From: Pseudomonadota bacterium
GTDB lineage: Bacteria; Pseudomonadota; Alphaproteobacteria; Acetobacterales; Acetobacteraceae
Assembly (NCBI GenBank): GCA_021780935.1
Contig: JAJXXT010000040.1
Coordinates: forward strand, 1-21,158
DNA: 21,158 bases
Direction: 5' to 3'
Shown here: piece by piece, positions 6,490-14,469 of the stretch
Layout of the letters: each line of letters begins with the position of its first letter
Numbering within the stretch: position 1 is the first letter of the stretch
Notes under the pieces: model-generated
Databases searched by the model: none
What the model saw: only the letters and a program-made list of their open reading frames with translations
Told to the model about the DNA's origin: nothing
Made by a program: the position numbers and the translations under genes

Positions 6490-7644
6490 TCATGTCGATA
6501 CCGGACCGACCTGCGGCTTCGCGTCGTTGAACCGGCTGGGCCGGAAGGCTCCGATCGGCAGCGGACTTTTCCCGTCCACGATCAGGTCCGCCAGCAGCGA
6601 GCCGACGATCGGGGCGAGTTGGAATCCGTGTCCGGAAAACCCGAAGGCGTGCCACATATCGGGCGCGGCCTGGCTGCGGCCGATCACCGGGATCTGATCC
6701 GGCATGCGCGCTTCGAGCCCGGCCCAGGCGCGAACGACGGTGGCGCGCCGCATGATCGGGAACAGGACCGAGCATGTTTCGGCGCTCACGCGCAGCCGCT
6801 CCGCGATGGGATCGGCGGTCTCCTTCGTCAGATCCGCGGTACCGAAGATGCCACCACCGATGACCACCGTGCCGTTCGCCGTCTGCTTGAAGGAGAGCTG
6901 GCGCCCGGTGCCGATGACAACGGGCGTGACGAAGGGTGCCATGCGCGCCGTTACCATCATCGTCGCAGCGAAGTGCCCGCGTGGCAGCGCCTCGCCCACG
7001 AGCTCGGCCACCTGCCAGGCCCAGGCGCCACCGCAATTGATCAGGATATCGCTGGTGAAGTGACCCGCCGATGTCTCCACTTCCCAGCGTGCTCCGTGCG
7101 CCAGCCCCGTCACGCGCACGCCTTCGGCGAACCGCACGCCGAGCTCGATCGCGCGCAGACGGAATGCCTGGCTGGTGAGATAGGGCGTCGCCTGCCCATC
7201 GCGACGCGACACCAGTCCGCCGATGCAATGCCCTGCCACCGCCGGAAGCAGCCGTCTCAATTCGTTCCGGTCGATCACCTCCTCATGCGTCCAACCCAGG
7301 CGGCGCACCTCTGCCGCACGGGCCTCGAGCGGGCGCATGTCCTCCTCGGTCTCGGCCACCGCGACTTGACCGATATGGCCAACGAACTCGCACATCGCCG
7401 CATACCGGCCGAGCAGGCCTTCCAGGTTGAGCCAACGGTCCATCGCGGCGATGGAAAGCGCAATCTCGGCCGGATGGCGGAGCAACTGGCGCACGCCGCC
7501 GGCATTCACGCCCGATGCATGTCGCCCGACTGAGTTCTTTTCGATGACGATTGGGCGCATCCCCTTCTGCGCAAGGTGCAGCGCGGTCGAGGTTCCGTGA
7601 AGCCCGCCGCCGATCACGATGACGTCGGTGTCCATCGTGCTCAC
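6490..7644 (-). CDS. Heterotrimeric FAD-dependent dehydrogenase, beta subunit (DAO family), set 1
   Basis: A 384-residue flavoprotein of the D-amino-acid/sarcosine oxidase fold (DAO, PF01266). The FAD motif GGGLHG is at residues 12-17, then the acid in IVIEKNSVGRHASGVNAGGVR, and a C-terminal RAWAGLEARMPDQIPVIG...GFSGHGFQLAP block that closes the flavin site. The RHASGVNAGGVR string is characteristic of opine oxidase B and D-hydroxyproline dehydrogenase beta subunits. This subunit would carry the substrate-oxidising flavin and attack a C-N bond of an imino or secondary amino acid. I chose GTG 7644 because it overlaps the alpha-subunit stop (GTGA) and has GGGAGAG about 10 nt ahead. ATG 7635 is the alternative. 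Last gene of the gamma-alpha-beta operon. Confidence 0.9.
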   Translation of the reverse strand: MSTMDTDVIVIGGGLHGTSTALHLAQKGMRPIVIEKNSVGRHASGVNAGGVRQLLRHPAEIALSIAAMDRWLNLEGLLGRYAAMCEFVGHIGQVAVAETEEDMRPLEARAAEVRRLGWTHEEVIDRNELRRLLPAVAGHCIGGLVSRRDGQATPYLTSQAFRLRAIELGVRFAEGVRVTGLAHGARWEVETSAGHFTSDILINCGGAWAWQVAELVGEALPRGHFAATMMVTARMAPFVTPVVIGTGRQLSFKQTANGTVVIGGGIFGTADLTKETADPIAERLRVSAETCSVLFPIMRRATVVRAWAGLEARMPDQIPVIGRSQAAPDMWHAFGFSGHGFQLAPIVGSLLADLIVDGKSPLPIGAFRPSRFNDAKPQVGPVST

Positions 7645-9065
7645 AGCGTGCTCTCTCCCGCCGGCAGGCCTTCTTCCTCGCCCACCAGTCCGGCCAGCGC
7701 CATCAGCGGAACCGGGCGAACGGGGACGCGAATGCGGAAGGTGCCGACCTCCTCGATGCCATGCCCGGTCTCCCGCGCAATCAGCGCGCCGACCGTAGGA
7801 CCACACATCCGTCCCTGGCACGGGCCCATGCCGCAGCGGGTGAATACCTTGGCCCGGTTCGGGTCCTCGCCGCCGAGGCGTATAGCTTCGCGCATCTGAG
7901 CGACCGTTACCTCCTCGCAACGGCAGACGATCGTTTCGGGATCCGTGGGTACGACGCTGTCCGGCAGGGGGCGAAACAGCCGGTCCAGCAGTGGACGGAT
8001 GCGGCTGTGCCGCGCCAGGTCCGCGCGCGCCGACCTCGCGCGCAGATCGCGTTCCGCCTCGCCAATGCGGCCCAGACGGAACGCGGTATCCAGCGCCGCG
8101 AGGTGGCCCAGACTCGCCGCGGCCAGCGCGCCGAGGATACCCGCGCCATCGCCAGCGACCGCGATGCGTTCCTCCGACGTCGCACCCCATTCATCCGTCT
8201 CGGGTCGCCAGCAGAGCTGAGCCTCATCCCAGACGTGACGGCAGCGCGTGGAGAGGCTGAGCTGGATGTTGGGAATCACCCCTTCGTGCAGCAGCACGAG
8301 GCCGGCCGCGAGGCGATGGGAGCTGCCATCCGCCTCATAGGCAACTGCCTCCGCCCGGTCGTTCCCCTCGATCCGCACCCGCGACACGCCATTGGTGAGC
8401 GGGATGCCCAAGCGGCGTATCTCGTTGATCCAGCGGATACCCTTCAGAAGGTCGCGCCCCGCGAGCAGCGCGCGCGGCAGTTCCTTCAAGGTACCGGCAA
8501 TGCGGCTGGCGGGCGCGGTGATCAGAAGCGCCGAGATGGCGCAGCCCGCGCGTGCCAGTTGCAACGCCACCAGGTAGATCAGCGGGCCGGAGCCCGCGAT
8601 CAGCACCGGCACATCCGGCACGATGCCGGAAGCCTTCAGCAGCGTCTGCGCCGCCCCCGCGCCCATCACGCCCGGCAGCGTCCAGCCGGGAACCGGCACC
8701 GGCCGCTCCATCGCACCAGTTGCCAGCAGGATACGGCGCGCATGCATCATGCGCGCGCCATCGGGATCTGTCAGGCCGATGCGCCCATCGGGCGACGTCT
8801 GCCAAACGATGCTGCCTGGCCGATAGGCGGCGCCGCTGCCACGAAATGCGCGCGCGAGTTCAATACCGCGGCGATATTCGTCGCCGAGCGCGACCAGCTC
8901 ACCGCTCGCTTCGAGGTGCTCGATATTGCGGTAGATCTGCCCGCCGGGCACTCGCTGCTCATCCAGCAGCACGGTGTCCAGGCCCAATTCCGCGGCCGTG
9001 GTCGCCGCCGCCATACCGGCGGGGCCAGCGCCGACGATCGCGAGATCATGATGCTCGTTGCTCAT
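7641..9065 (-). CDS. Heterotrimeric dehydrogenase, alpha subunit (NAD(P)/FAD-binding with BFD-like 2Fe-2S), set 1
   Basis: A 474-residue protein of the OoxA/HcnB/sarcosine oxidase alpha type. The first nucleotide-binding motif GAGPAG is at residues 12-17 and the second, GSGP, at 158-161. The AGDGAGI segment at 304-310 belongs to the flavin fold. The C-terminal BFD-like domain supplies four cysteines for a 2Fe-2S cluster: C381-R-C383 and C416-QGRM-C421. An additional Cys411 sits where the paralogue has alanine. The subunit passes electrons between the beta flavin and the small ferredoxin-like partner. ATG 9065 overlaps the gamma stop (ATGA); the frame extends further upstream, but the extension reads as antisense of the gamma gene. 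The nearest relatives are opine oxidases, D-hydroxyproline dehydrogenases and cyanide synthase, and I cannot choose by eye. Confidence 0.9.
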   Translation of the reverse strand: MSNEHHDLAIVGAGPAGMAAATTAAELGLDTVLLDEQRVPGGQIYRNIEHLEASGELVALGDEYRRGIELARAFRGSGAAYRPGSIVWQTSPDGRIGLTDPDGARMMHARRILLATGAMERPVPVPGWTLPGVMGAGAAQTLLKASGIVPDVPVLIAGSGPLIYLVALQLARAGCAISALLITAPASRIAGTLKELPRALLAGRDLLKGIRWINEIRRLGIPLTNGVSRVRIEGNDRAEAVAYEADGSSHRLAAGLVLLHEGVIPNIQLSLSTRCRHVWDEAQLCWRPETDEWGATSEERIAVAGDGAGILGALAAASLGHLAALDTAFRLGRIGEAERDLRARSARADLARHSRIRPLLDRLFRPLPDSVVPTDPETIVCRCEEVTVAQMREAIRLGGEDPNRAKVFTRCGMGPCQGRMCGPTVGALIARETGHGIEEVGTFRIRVPVRPVPLMALAGLVGEEEGLPAGESTL

Positions 9066-9364
9066 ACGCCCGCTCCCTCCATCGGCGCTTCGTCCATCTG
9101 ACGGCGGACCTGCATGCCCTCGGCGACGGTCGTCAGGCACGCCTGGCGGTCCGGCAGGCCATCGATCTCAACCAGGCACTCGAAGCAGTTGCCGATCATG
9201 CAATGCGGCGCGCGCGGCGAGGCGCTGACGGCCGAGCTGTGCAAGGCCGTAAAGCCAGCCGCCAGCATCGCGGCGGCAACACTGTCGCCGGCGGCGGCCC
9301 GCACCGGCTTGCCATCGACATGGATCGTTACCTCGCCGCCGGCCGCCCGGAGTCTGCGGAACAT
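9062..9364 (-). CDS. 2Fe-2S ferredoxin-like gamma subunit of the dehydrogenase, set 1
   Basis: A 100-residue small subunit with a Fer2_4-type 2Fe-2S fold. Cysteines 55, 60, 63 and 76 form a C-x4-C-x2-C-x12-C ligand set in PHCMIGNCFECLVEIDGLPDRQAC. The first half holds the strand VTIHVDGKPVRAAAGDSVAAAM, as in the N-terminal domain of large sarcosine oxidase alpha chains, here as a separate protein. It is the first gene of the gamma-alpha-beta operon and overlaps alpha by 4 bp. The SD is weak (ACAGG about 8 nt ahead). The 135-bp gap to the divergent lysR (9365-9499) must hold the promoters of both. It likely receives electrons from the flavins for delivery to quinone or a partner. Confidence 0.9.
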   Translation of the reverse strand: MFRRLRAAGGEVTIHVDGKPVRAAAGDSVAAAMLAAGFTALHSSAVSASPRAPHCMIGNCFECLVEIDGLPDRQACLTTVAEGMQVRRQMDEAPMEGAGV

Positions 9365-9424
9365 CGTTGCTACCTGTCAGCGGAATGCATCGGAGGAGGT
9401 GCAGGAGCGCGTCGTGGCGCGGCA

Positions 9425-9453
9425 TTGACCGGATGGCCAGAAATTGCTGCTAT
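9425..9453 (+). promoter_or_regulatory. Possible promoter of the second lysR gene
   Basis: TTGACC (9425-9430) and TGCTAT (9448-9453) are separated by 17 bp in the only gap before lysR (9365-9499). The spacing is ideal, but the -10 match is modest and overlaps an alternative TATATT (9451-9456, 20-bp spacing). The same gap must drive the divergent dehydrogenase operon. Confidence 0.3.
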
Positions 9454-9499
9454 ATTGTCACGATTGCTCATCTGGGCATCTCATTCCCGGGGGTTATGC

Positions 9500-10495
9500 A
9501 TGCGGCGGCGTCTCAACCTCAGGCAGATCGAGGCGTTCAAGGCGGTGATCGAGCATGGCACGGTGAGCCGCGCCGCCAGCATTCTCAACGTTTCGCAACC
9601 GGCGATGAGCAAGCTCATCGCGCATCTGCAGGCGGACGCGGAACTCCGGCTGTTCGACCGGGTCAAGGGACGGCTGGCGCCCACCGAACGCGGCATGCGC
9701 TTCTACCACGAAATCGATCGCATCTTCAGCGGCGTTCAGCAGATCGAGAACGCTGCCGACGCCATCCGTCGGGAGGAGCAGGCACGCCTGACCGTCGGTG
9801 TCCTGCCGGCGCTCGCGGGAAGGTTCGTGCAGGAAGCGACGGTGGGTTTCCTGAAGCGCCACCGGAACGTGTTTTGTTCGATCGAGTCGCGAAGCTCCCA
9901 GTGGCTCACCGAGCGGCTGGTGACGCGCAAGCTCGATGTCGCGCTGGTCAGTTCGCGTATCGATAATCCCTACATCATCAGTGAATCGCTGCTGAAGCAC
10001 CCGCTGCTCTGCATCATGCCTCAGCATCACAGGCTCGCCACCAGGCGCGTGATCGGACCGGCCGATCTGGACAACGTGCCTTTTGTCTCCTTCGATCCGG
10101 AGAGCTTCACAGGACAGCGCGTCGGTTCCATGTTTGCCACCCACCGCGTGCGGCCGAATATCGTGCTCGTTGTCACCATCGCCCCCACCCTGTGCGAGTT
10201 CGTTGCGGCCGGGCTGGGCGTCTCGCTCGTACACCCGCTGATGATCAGCGGCTTTCAGAAGCGTGTGGTCGCGCGGCGGTTCGAGCCGGAGATTCCGTTC
10301 GACTTCCAGCTGTGCCGCAGCCGGGAGACACGCAACGCCCGCCTCGTGGAGGATTATCTGCAGGAGACGCGCCTGACGGCAGCGCGGATCTCACGCGAGG
10401 CCGCGGGCGATGCGCCGCCAAAGCCACGACGGCCCGGACCGAGACAACGCCCGACCCCCACAAGACAGAGAGCCGCCGAGCCCTCCGGCGCCTGA
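9500..10495 (+). CDS. LysR-family transcriptional regulator, opine-regulator type, with a proline/arginine-rich tail
   Basis: A 331-residue LysR protein. The helix-turn-helix spans about residues 5-62 (LNLRQIEAFKAVIEHGTV, AASILNVSQPAMSKLIAHLQ) and the effector-binding domain about 90-295. The opening closely resembles OccR/NocR-like opine regulators. The last 25-30 residues (APPKPRRPGPRQRPTPTRQR) are rich in proline and arginine and lie beyond the usual LysR end. ATG 9500 has a GGGGG run (about 9489-9493) upstream; the larger open frame before it is antisense of the dehydrogenase genes. The gene is divergent from set 1, the classic LysR arrangement, so control of that operon by the imported substrate is likely. 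It ends 43 bp from the convergent ABC ATPase gene, with no clear terminator between them. Confidence 0.92.
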   Translation: MRRRLNLRQIEAFKAVIEHGTVSRAASILNVSQPAMSKLIAHLQADAELRLFDRVKGRLAPTERGMRFYHEIDRIFSGVQQIENAADAIRREEQARLTVGVLPALAGRFVQEATVGFLKRHRNVFCSIESRSSQWLTERLVTRKLDVALVSSRIDNPYIISESLLKHPLLCIMPQHHRLATRRVIGPADLDNVPFVSFDPESFTGQRVGSMFATHRVRPNIVLVVTIAPTLCEFVAAGLGVSLVHPLMISGFQKRVVARRFEPEIPFDFQLCRSRETRNARLVEDYLQETRLTAARISREAAGDAPPKPRRPGPRQRPTPTRQRAAEPSGA

Positions 10496-10538
10496 GATCG
10501 GGTCCACTTCGTGACGCGGGCAGCGCCCATGGTCACCA

Positions 10539-11297
10539 TCACGCCTCGATCAGGTCCCGCAGGAAAATCCGTGTTGCGTCCTGTCGGGGCGCAGTCAGCA
10601 TGACCTGCGGTGGTCCCTCCTCCACGACCGCGCCGCCATCCATGAAGACCACCCGGTCGGCGACGCCACGGGCAAAGTTCATCTCGTGCGTCACGATCAC
10701 CATCGTCATACCCTCCTCGGCAAGCGCGCGCATCACCACCAACACCTCGCGCTTCAGCTCAGGATCGAGGGCGGAGGTCGGTTCGTCGAACAGCATCACC
10801 TCCGGCTCCAGGGCCAGCGCGCGAGCGATCGCCACGCGTTGCTGCTGCCCACCCGAGAGTTGATAGGGGAAGCGTGCGGCAAACTCGCCAAGCCCGACCT
10901 TGGCGAGTGCCATCCGCGCCCGTTCCTGCGCTTGCGCTCTCGCCATGCGCTGCACTTTCTGCAATGACAACGAAACGTTCCGCTCTGCATTCAGATGCGG
11001 AAACAGATTGAAGTCCTGAAACACCATGCCGACGCGCCGCCGCGCCGCGCGAACGGGTCCTGCCGGCAGCCTGGTCGCGTGTCGAGCGACGATCGTGCCG
11101 AAAAGGTCGATCTGCCCGCCGTCGATCGGCGTCAGCCCGGCCACACAGCGCACCAGCGTTGATTTGCCACTGCCGCTGCGCCCGATCAGCACCACGACCT
11201 CGCCATGCCCCACGGTGATATCCACGCCGCGCAGCACGACATGACTGCCGAAGCGCTTCTCCAGGCCGCGAATCGCGATCACCGGCGCGTCGTTCAT
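10539..11297 (-). CDS. Polar amino acid ABC transporter ATP-binding protein (GlnQ/HisP type)
   Basis: A 252-residue ATPase. It has a Walker A GRSGSGKST (residues 39-47), the Q-loop in MVFQDFNLFPHLN (Q94), the signature LSGGQQQR (147-154), a Walker B VMLFDEPTSALD (D171, E172) and the H-loop VTHE (H204). FNLFPHLN and the TRIFLRD end are typical of polar amino acid uptake (PAAT) ATPases, which also serve opine importers such as those for octopine and nopaline. The start overlaps the permease stop by 4 bp. It is the last gene of the long - strand operon. It energises uptake at the inner membrane together with the adjoining permease and binding protein. Confidence 0.95.
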   Translation of the reverse strand: MNDAPVIAIRGLEKRFGSHVVLRGVDITVGHGEVVVLIGRSGSGKSTLVRCVAGLTPIDGGQIDLFGTIVARHATRLPAGPVRAARRRVGMVFQDFNLFPHLNAERNVSLSLQKVQRMARAQAQERARMALAKVGLGEFAARFPYQLSGGQQQRVAIARALALEPEVMLFDEPTSALDPELKREVLVVMRALAEEGMTMVIVTHEMNFARGVADRVVFMDGGAVVEEGPPQVMLTAPRQDATRIFLRDLIEA

Positions 11298-11971
11298 GTG
11301 ACGTGGAAACGCCGCTCGACCGCGGCCGAGAGGAAGGAGAAAGGATAGGTCAGCACGAAATACAGCACGGCGAGCGCGGTATAGAATTCAAACGGGCGAT
11401 AGGTGAGTGCCACCGCCGATTCGGCGCGATAGGTGATGTCCGCGACAGCGATGATGGAGACCAGCGAGGAATCCTTCACCACCGCGATGAAAACATTGAC
11501 CAGCGAGGGCAGCACGCGGCGCAGCGCCTGCGGCATCACCACATAGATGAGCGCCTGCGTGCGGCTCAGCCCCAGCATCTGCGCCGCGTCGCGCTGGCCC
11601 TGGCCGACCGAGACCACGCCGCCGCGAAAGATCTCGGAGAGGAAGGCACCGCTGTTCAGCCCAATGGTCAATGTGCCGGCAAGCAGCGCCGAGAGATTGA
11701 GGCCAAGCAGCACCGGCAGCACGTAGAACATCCAGATCAGCTGCACCAGGATCGGTGTCGTGCGGAAGAAGTCGACATACACGTGCACGATCTGCGACAG
11801 CCCCGGCACCTTCGCCGCACGCGGTACGGCGGTGACCAGACCGAGCGCGACGCCAATCGCGAGGCCTCCCGCCGACACCGCTGCCGTGATCCCGATGCCG
11901 GCGGCAAAGCTGTGGAGCGTCGGCCCGTTCAGGACGACGCTCCAGTCCCAGTTGTAGTGGAACCCGGCCAA
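11294..11971 (-). CDS. Polar amino acid ABC transporter permease (HisM/GlnP type)
   Basis: A 225-residue inner-membrane protein with about five hydrophobic segments. RTTPILVQL (residues 70-78) and the EAA loop EIFRGGVVSVGQGQRDAAQMLGLS (113-136) mark the PAAT permease family and form the contact with the ATPase. The gene starts 2 bp after the binding-protein stop and overlaps the ATPase by 4 bp. Only one permease is present, whereas histidine- and octopine-type systems have two, so a homodimer is expected, as in GlnP-type systems. It would move the bound amino-acid-like solute across the membrane. Confidence 0.93.
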   Translation of the reverse strand: MAGFHYNWDWSVVLNGPTLHSFAAGIGITAAVSAGGLAIGVALGLVTAVPRAAKVPGLSQIVHVYVDFFRTTPILVQLIWMFYVLPVLLGLNLSALLAGTLTIGLNSGAFLSEIFRGGVVSVGQGQRDAAQMLGLSRTQALIYVVMPQALRRVLPSLVNVFIAVVKDSSLVSIIAVADITYRAESAVALTYRPFEFYTALAVLYFVLTYPFSFLSAAVERRFHVT

Positions 11972-11973
11972 GG

Positions 11974-12807
11974 TTAGCCGAGACCGGAATTAGCGGGGGT
12001 GATGTCCTTCTTCAGCAGCGCCGCGACGGTGCCATCCTTTATCGCCTTGGCGAGGAAGACATTCACCGCGCGTAGCAAGTCCGTATCCTCCTTGCGGATG
12101 CCCCAGGCAACGGGCGTGGGGTTCACGCCGGTATCGCTCGCTGGCACGGTCGCTGCCCAGGAAAATTTGGACATGATCGGCTGACGCAGCGTCGAGGTGA
12201 TGGCAAAAGCATCGGAGCGCCCCGATTCAATCTCGGCGATCAGATCGCCGACCGAGGAGCTGGTCAGCGCGCGGTCGGCCGCCTTGGGCAGCAGTTTGTG
12301 GACGATCTCGCCCTCGATCGAGCTTTGCGTATAGGCCACGGTGACCGACGGCTTGTTCAGCGCCTCGATCGAGGTGAGGTGCTTCGGGTTGTTCTTGTTC
12401 ACCACGAAGACCTGACCGGCCATGAAGTAGGGATCGGTGAAGTTGATCACCTTCTTGCGCAGCGCGGTGGCCGAGATCGAGGCACCGATCATGTCGTATT
12501 TGTGGGCGAGCAGGCCGGGAATGATCACGTCCCAGGTGGTGGCGACGAAGTCGACCCGAACGCCCCAGCTTTTCGCGAGCAGACGCACAAGGTCGGGGTT
12601 GAAGCTGTACCACTCTCCGCCGACCTTCTGCATCACCATCGGCGGATTGAGCGCCATCGCCACGCGCAGGACGCCCGCCTTCCTGATATCGGCCAGCGTC
12701 ATGCCGGCAGCGTGCGCAAGCGCGGGGACGGCAAGCGCCGGTGCCGCGAGAAGCATCGACTTCAGCACATCGCGGCGCTGAGGAACAAACCTCGAATTTT
12801 CCGCCAT
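11974..12807 (-). CDS. Amino acid ABC transporter substrate-binding protein (family 3) with Tat-type signal
   Basis: A 277-residue periplasmic solute-binding protein of the bac_SBP_3 family (PF00497). After the signal come LADIRKAGVLRVAMALNPPM and FNPDLVRLLAKSWGVRVDFVATTWDVIIPGLLAHKYDMIGASISATALRKKVINFTDPYF, a standard family-3 core. The N-terminus has a twin-arginine signal with RRDVLK at residues 11-16, a hydrophobic stretch, and a likely cleavage after AHA (about residue 33). The Tat signal suggests export in a folded state. AGGGAG precedes ATG 12807 by about 10 nt. The permease follows after 2 bp. The preceding gene ends 68 bp upstream. The ligand is presumably amino-acid-like but unspecified. 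Confidence 0.94.
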   Translation of the reverse strand: MAENSRFVPQRRDVLKSMLLAAPALAVPALAHAAGMTLADIRKAGVLRVAMALNPPMVMQKVGGEWYSFNPDLVRLLAKSWGVRVDFVATTWDVIIPGLLAHKYDMIGASISATALRKKVINFTDPYFMAGQVFVVNKNNPKHLTSIEALNKPSVTVAYTQSSIEGEIVHKLLPKAADRALTSSSVGDLIAEIESGRSDAFAITSTLRQPIMSKFSWAATVPASDTGVNPTPVAWGIRKEDTDLLRAVNVFLAKAIKDGTVAALLKKDITPANSGLG

Positions 12808-12875
12808 CTTGGCTAACTCCCTGTGGTGATTGTTGAAACATCACGCCAACGGCAGGCTTCGGTCCATCCCTCCGA

Positions 12876-14420
12876 TCATGACAGGAAGGCGTCTTCGAGA
12901 ACATATCCCGAATAGCCATTGTCGCTTCCGGGCAAGGCGTGGAAGCCCTGGACCGTCTTCTTCAGTCCGTAGCCCTGCGAACGGCGGGTCAACATGCACA
13001 GCGGCACATCCTCCTTGACCAGTGCCGCGACGGCCTCGTAGTCGAGCTTGCGCTTCGCCAGGTCCACTTCGTGCCGGCCTCGGGCGAGCAACGCATCGAG
13101 CTTTTTGTTGGAATATCCAAACGAACGCTGGTAGCTCGCCGGGCCACTGCCGATCATCGTGGTCAGGCCGTCTGGATCGCTGATGACCGGCGCGACGCCG
13201 TTGATCGCGAACTGGTACTGCCCCTTGTTGCCCAGCGCGACGCGAGCGCCCCAATCCGGCAGTTGCAGCGCGACCTGAAGCCCCGCCGCGATCAGGTACT
13301 GCTGCACGACCTCGGCTGTATCCTGGTGCATGGCATAGGTCGAGGTCGCGAGCAGCGTGACCTTGTGCCCGACAACGCCGGCCTGCTTGAGCAGCGACTT
13401 TGCCTTGTTCGGATCGTAGCGCCACAGATCCTCCGTCTTCGCGTTGGCGAATATCGAGTTCTCGTTCAGCGGCAGACCATAGAGCGGCTTGCCGCGGCCG
13501 AAAAACGCCGCCTTGACGATATCCTCGCGCTTGATCGCGTAAGCGACCGCCTGCCTGACCCGCGCGTCACCGAATGGCGGCTGCTTGACGTTGAAGACGA
13601 TGTCCATATCGACGGCACCGAAGCTCTCTTCGAGGACCAGGGCTGGATTCTTTTGAATCCGCGCCATGTCCTGCCAAGGAACGTACTCGATAATGTCGAG
13701 ATCGCCCGTCTCCAGAGCGGTAACCCGCAGGTTCTCGTCAGCGTAGACGATCATCTGCAGCTTCTTCGTCTTCGGATACCCCTCCTTGTAATAGCCCTCA
13801 AAGGCTTCGAAATCGACGGAGACACCGCGTTCCAACCTGGCGATCCGATAAGGGCCGGCGCCGACCGGCGAGGCAAGCCCGGCTTTGGCCGACAGGACGG
13901 GAACATAGGGCGTGGCGAGCAATCTGCTGAAGGACGGCGTGGGCTCGTGCAGGACAATTCTGACGGTCTTGGCATCGACCGCCTCGATCTTCGAGATCAC
14001 CTTCAGGTCCGAGAGAAGATAAGCCGTCGAGCCAGGCTTCGTGATCTGCTCGATGGACCACTGGACGTCCGCCGCCGTGACCGGGTCGCCGTTCTGGAAG
14101 GTCGCGTTGGGACGGATGTGAAAGACGAAATCCGTCTGTCGCGACTGGTCCCATTTCCCGGCGACCTCACCGACGACGTTCCCGTCGTGGTCGAGGCCGA
14201 GGAGGCCGCGGAAGACCTGCAACTTCACGGTATCGGCCGCGGTGCCTGAATGGCTGAACGGATCCATGTTCGGCGGGTAGGCGGACAGCCCGAATTTGAG
14301 AACGGCCGCACCCTGCGCACGTCCCGAGCGGGGCAGAGCCATCGCGGCCAACCCCGCGGCAGAGCCGGCCACGAAACCCCGACGGAGCATCAGTGGCCCG
14401 TAACGTCCGGTATCAGTCAT
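12876..14420 (-). CDS. ABC transporter substrate-binding protein, family 5 (peptide/opine/nickel type), orphan
   Basis: A 514-residue periplasmic binding protein of the SBP_bac_5 family (PF00496). The core includes FHIRPNATFQNGDPVTAADVQWSIEQI, VGAGPYRI, FGDARVRQAVAYAI and KAKSLLKQAG. The N-terminus has a Tat-type signal with LRRGFVAG (RR at residues 13-14) and likely cleavage near residue 35 (RAQ). ATG 14420 is preceded by AAGGGGGAGA. Family-5 proteins normally sit beside two DppB/DppC-type permeases and one or two ATPases. None is present in the window, and the only transporter nearby is the PAAT system downstream. It may use permeases encoded elsewhere. It sits 49 bp after hyuB and 68 bp before the family-3 binding protein, in the same direction, so it is probably cotranscribed. 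Confidence 0.93.
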   Translation of the reverse strand: MTDTGRYGPLMLRRGFVAGSAAGLAAMALPRSGRAQGAAVLKFGLSAYPPNMDPFSHSGTAADTVKLQVFRGLLGLDHDGNVVGEVAGKWDQSRQTDFVFHIRPNATFQNGDPVTAADVQWSIEQITKPGSTAYLLSDLKVISKIEAVDAKTVRIVLHEPTPSFSRLLATPYVPVLSAKAGLASPVGAGPYRIARLERGVSVDFEAFEGYYKEGYPKTKKLQMIVYADENLRVTALETGDLDIIEYVPWQDMARIQKNPALVLEESFGAVDMDIVFNVKQPPFGDARVRQAVAYAIKREDIVKAAFFGRGKPLYGLPLNENSIFANAKTEDLWRYDPNKAKSLLKQAGVVGHKVTLLATSTYAMHQDTAEVVQQYLIAAGLQVALQLPDWGARVALGNKGQYQFAINGVAPVISDPDGLTTMIGSGPASYQRSFGYSNKKLDALLARGRHEVDLAKRKLDYEAVAALVKEDVPLCMLTRRSQGYGLKKTVQGFHALPGSDNGYSGYVLEDAFLS

Positions 14421-14469
14421 GCGTCTCCCCCTTGTGTTGGCAGTCGCCGGATCTCTCCGGTTCGGATCG

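Noticed and set aside
6490..9364. Hydrogen cyanide synthase (hcnABC)
   Set aside because: Subunit order and sizes fit, but the RHASGVNAGGVR text, OccR-type LysR, amino-acid transporter and second paralogous set fit an opine or imino-acid dehydrogenase better. A phylogeny would be needed to exclude it fully.
12826..12844. GTGAT/ATCAC hairpin between the two binding-protein genes
   Set aside because: Only 5 bp with a 9-nt loop and AT-containing stem; too weak to call an attenuator or processing site.
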